Origin: Nocardia sp. NBC_01503
GTDB taxonomy: Bacteria; Actinomycetota; Actinomycetes; Mycobacteriales; Mycobacteriaceae
Length of the DNA: 64,000 nt
Reading direction: 5' to 3'
Assembly: GCF_036327755.1 (NCBI RefSeq)
Contig: NZ_CP109596.1
Coordinates: forward strand, 3,534,001-3,598,000
Shown: one piece after another, positions 62,346 through 64,000 of the stretch
Numbering within the stretch: position 1 is the stretch's first letter
Layout of the letters: every line of letters begins with the position of its first letter
The notes under the pieces: generated by a model
What the model was told of the DNA's origin: nothing
Seen by the model: only the letters and a program-made list of their open reading frames with translations
The model's database searches: none
Made by a program: the position numbers and the translations under genes

Positions 62346-62491
62346 TTCGCCCGCGACGCGCGTATAGCTCGAGGTGGGGGCGGTGTGGAGCATCTATGAC
62401 CGCGTGTTAGAGTCTTCAGGTTGTCTCGGCGAGGGTGCGACACCCCAAAAATGTCCACCGTGATCGACGGGTTTCGGCTTCCGGCCGTCCC

Positions 62492-62522
62492 TGTTGGTCT
62501 TCGCCAGACGAATAGACCAACA
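62492..62522 (+). promoter_or_regulatory. Leader hairpin upstream of rplY
   Basis: TGTTGGTCT (62492-62500) pairs with AGACCAACA (62514-62522), and TCG with CGA inside, leaving a 5-nt loop and an AT bulge. It lies about 75 bp before the rplY ATG in a 250-bp region without genes. It may be a 5'-UTR element for autoregulation by L25, or a terminator of the upstream gene; it has no T run. Confidence 0.4.
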
Positions 62523-62595
62523 TCGCGCCAGGGCGGCAAGTTCCCCTGGCCAGCACGCTGACATCAGCCCGGACGAGCCGTAGGAGTAGACAGTC

Positions 62596-63204
62596 ATGTC
62601 CGACGCCAACCTTCTCGAAGCCACTGTACGCACCGAGTTCGGCAAGGGCGCGGCCCGCCGCACCCGCCGCGACGGCAACGTTCCCGCCGTGCTCTACGGC
62701 CACAACACCGAGCCGCAGCACCTCGCCGTGAACGCGCGTGACTTCGCCGCCATCCTGCGTGAGCACGGCACCAACGCCGTGCTGAACCTGGACATCGCGG
62801 GCCAGAAGCACCTGGCGCTCACCAAATCGGTTGTCGTGCACCCGATCCGTCGCTACATCGAGCACGCCGACCTGCTGGTCATCCGTCGCGGTGAGCGCGT
62901 CGTCGCCGATGTGCACGTGAACCTGGTCGGCGAGGCCGCCTCCGGCACCCTGGTCACCTCCGACGTCACCGTGCTCTCCATCGAGGCCGACGTCATGAAG
63001 CTGCCCGAGTCCATCGATGTCTCCATCGAGGGCGTCGAGGCCGGCACCCAGATCAACGCGGGCGACATCACCCTGCCCGAGGGCGTCACCCTGGCCGGCG
63101 ACCCGGAGGCGCTGATCGTCAACATCATCGCCGCCCCGGCCTCCGCTCAGGAGACCGAAGAGGCCGCCGAGGCTGCTGCCGCCGGCGAAGCCGCCGCCGA
63201 GTAA
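62596..63204 (+). CDS. rplY: 50S ribosomal protein L25 (Ctc form)
   Basis: A 202-residue long-form L25/Ctc/TL5. The N-terminal 5S rRNA-binding domain reads [40 protein letters not shown]. The C-terminal beta domain follows ([35 protein letters not shown]), with an Ala/Glu-rich tail. The 3' neighbour pth is 21 bp on; rplY-pth is a widespread operon of translation genes and also stress linked through Ctc. Confidence 0.96.
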   Translation: MSDANLLEATVRTEFGKGAARRTRRDGNVPAVLYGHNTEPQHLAVNARDFAAILREHGTNAVLNLDIAGQKHLALTKSVVVHPIRRYIEHADLLVIRRGERVVADVHVNLVGEAASGTLVTSDVTVLSIEADVMKLPESIDVSIEGVEAGTQINAGDITLPEGVTLAGDPEALIVNIIAAPASAQETEEAAEAAAAGEAAAE

Positions 63205-63225
63205 TACTGCCTCCCAACGGTTCTC

Positions 63226-63807
63226 GTGACCGAGGCGTCGGCCGGGCCCGCGCTCGTTGTCGGACTGGGTAATCCCGGAACCGAATACGAGCGCACCCGG
63301 CACAATGTCGGATTCATGGTCGCCGATGTGCTCGCGGAGCGCGTCGGCGGCCGTTTCACCGTGCACAAGAAATCGGGCGCGGATCTGCTCGAGGCACGTC
63401 TGGACGGGCGCAAGGTGCTGATCGCGAAACCGCGCAGCTTCATGAACCTCTCCGGCCGCCCGGTCGCTGCGCTGGCGAAATTCTTCTCGGTGCCCGCCAC
63501 CGAGGTGATCGCCATCCATGACGAACTGGATCTGCCGTTCGGTGTGATCCGGTTGAAGCAGGGTGGCGGCGAAGGTGGTCACAATGGGCTGCGCTCGATG
63601 TCGCAGGCCCTGACCACCAAGGACTACCTGCGCGTGCGGTTCGGCATCGGCCGGCCGCCGGGGCGTCAGGATCCCGCCGACTATGTGCTCAAGCCGTTCT
63701 CGGCGGCCGAGCGCAAAGAGGTTCCGGTGATTGTGGAGCAGGCCGCGGACGCGGTGGAAATGCTGCTGCGGGTCGGCCTGGAAGCCGCCCAGAACCAGTT
63801 GCACTGA
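63226..63807 (+). CDS. pth: Peptidyl-tRNA hydrolase
   Basis: A 193-residue Pth. [22 protein letters not shown] contains Asn and the catalytic His, [10 protein letters not shown] the conserved Asn, and [10 protein letters not shown] the Asp; [12 protein letters not shown] is the last motif. It releases tRNA from dropped-off peptidyl-tRNA. GTG 63226 is the start, 21 bp after rplY. A terminator follows 15 bp past the stop. Confidence 0.97.
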   Translation: MTEASAGPALVVGLGNPGTEYERTRHNVGFMVADVLAERVGGRFTVHKKSGADLLEARLDGRKVLIAKPRSFMNLSGRPVAALAKFFSVPATEVIAIHDELDLPFGVIRLKQGGGEGGHNGLRSMSQALTTKDYLRVRFGIGRPPGRQDPADYVLKPFSAAERKEVPVIVEQAADAVEMLLRVGLEAAQNQLH

Positions 63808-63822
63808 GTAACAGAGAACTTC

Positions 63823-63851
63823 GCGCCCCGTCCGGAATCCGGACGGGGCGC
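63823..63851. terminator. Bidirectional terminator between pth and an acyl-CoA ligase gene
   Basis: GCGCCCCGTCCG (63823-63834) pairs with CGGACGGGGCGC (63840-63851), 5-nt loop GAATC, followed by CTTTCG-TTT-like sequence TTTCGTC. The convergent gene ends at 63857. Confidence 0.85.
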
Positions 63852-63856
63852 TTTCG

Positions 63857-64000
63857 TCAGCCCAGTTGGGCTGTAGTCGCCGAGCGGCGGAGCTTTCCCG
63901 ACGAGGTCTTGGGCAGCGCCCCCGGACCGAGAATGGTCACGCTGCGGGGGCGGACGCCCACCTCGGAGAAGACGGCGTGGACTATGTCGTGTTCTATGCG
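63857..64000 (-). CDS. Acyl-CoA/AMP ligase, C-terminal 47 residues only (window edge)
   Basis: Only the 3' end is in the window. Translated on the minus strand, it ends with [20 protein letters not shown], the C-terminal KTSSGKLRR motif with catalytic Lys of adenylate-forming ligases. The preceding [16 protein letters not shown] fits the small C-terminal domain. In M. tuberculosis the gene next to pth is pks16 (Rv1013), a fatty acyl ligase-like protein, so the same identity is probable here. The start lies beyond the window. Confidence 0.8.
   Translation of the reverse strand, partial: RIEHDIVHAVFSEVGVRPRSVTILGPGALPKTSSGKLRRSATTAQLG

Noticed and set aside
62416..63804. Minus-strand open frame of about 460 codons
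   Set aside because: Spans rplY and pth in antisense; Gly/His/Asp-rich shadow without a plausible start.

Overview
The window reads as chromosome of a high-GC mycolic-acid actinomycete, most probably a Nocardia. The grounds are GC-rich third codon positions, frequent GTG starts, actinobacterial families (Scr1/DUF397, LpqN, RpfB, DUF4232, protein mannosyltransferase) and a β-lactone cluster of the type known for nocardiolactone in Nocardia. From memory of M. tuberculosis, the housekeeping order arcA - pmt/rsmI - metG - tatD - rpfB - ksgA - ispE - pth/rplY matches the Rv1001-Rv1015c block, here expanded by accessory genes.

Layout. 0-6.7 kb: a partial PucR regulator, a lipoprotein-like hydrolase, the katG-furA oxidative-stress operon, a guanidine exporter gene (gdx) preceded by a guanidine-III riboswitch, and a membrane diguanylate cyclase. 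7-10.7 kb is a decay zone. It holds two gene chimeras: a PEP-mutase gene cut into an Scr1 (DUF5753) gene, and a TetR gene joined head-to-head to an FAD monooxygenase, with the promoters and N-termini of both missing. 10.7-17 kb: secreted or membrane proteins, tRNA-Ala(CGC), a kinase-like APH, TetR, uracil-DNA glycosylase, a TRIC channel and two tandem GyrI-like ligand-binding proteins. 17.3-22.1 kb: an operon of an unassigned protein (possibly GNAT-like), an E1-like/nitroreductase fusion (MoeY type) and a GAF-GGDEF-EAL protein.

22-28.6 kb: an SDR, a SoxR-type regulator, arginine deiminase with a GntR regulator, and the pmt/rsmI divergent pair. 28.7-37.4 kb: a translationally coupled operon on the minus strand encoding β-lactone biosynthesis (nltA, nltB, nltC, a small membrane protein, nltD), a condensation-domain protein and an MMPL exporter. 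Its divergent promoter region carries two related palindromes. 37.7-46.7 kb: a secreted β-propeller, metG, tatD, rpfB, an SDR, two tandem secreted lipases and ksgA. 46.7-50.8 kb: an LpqN protein and a copper operon (copZ, a His-rich membrane protein, the copA ATPase). 50.8-55 kb: a divergent TetR/SDR pair with paired operators, ispE and an ABC-F protein. 55-59 kb: a DUF445 membrane protein flanked by two Abi-alpha paralogues, the best candidate here for an uncharacterised module. 59-64 kb: prfC, a TetR/acyltransferase divergent pair with palindromic operators, rplY, pth and the 3' end of an acyl-CoA ligase.

Five copies (three near complete) of a palindromic intergenic repeat occur at 23150, 27491, 28580, 55148 and 59211. 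Four of the five lie between convergent gene ends. No CRISPR array, rRNA, prophage, insertion sequence or replication origin was seen.
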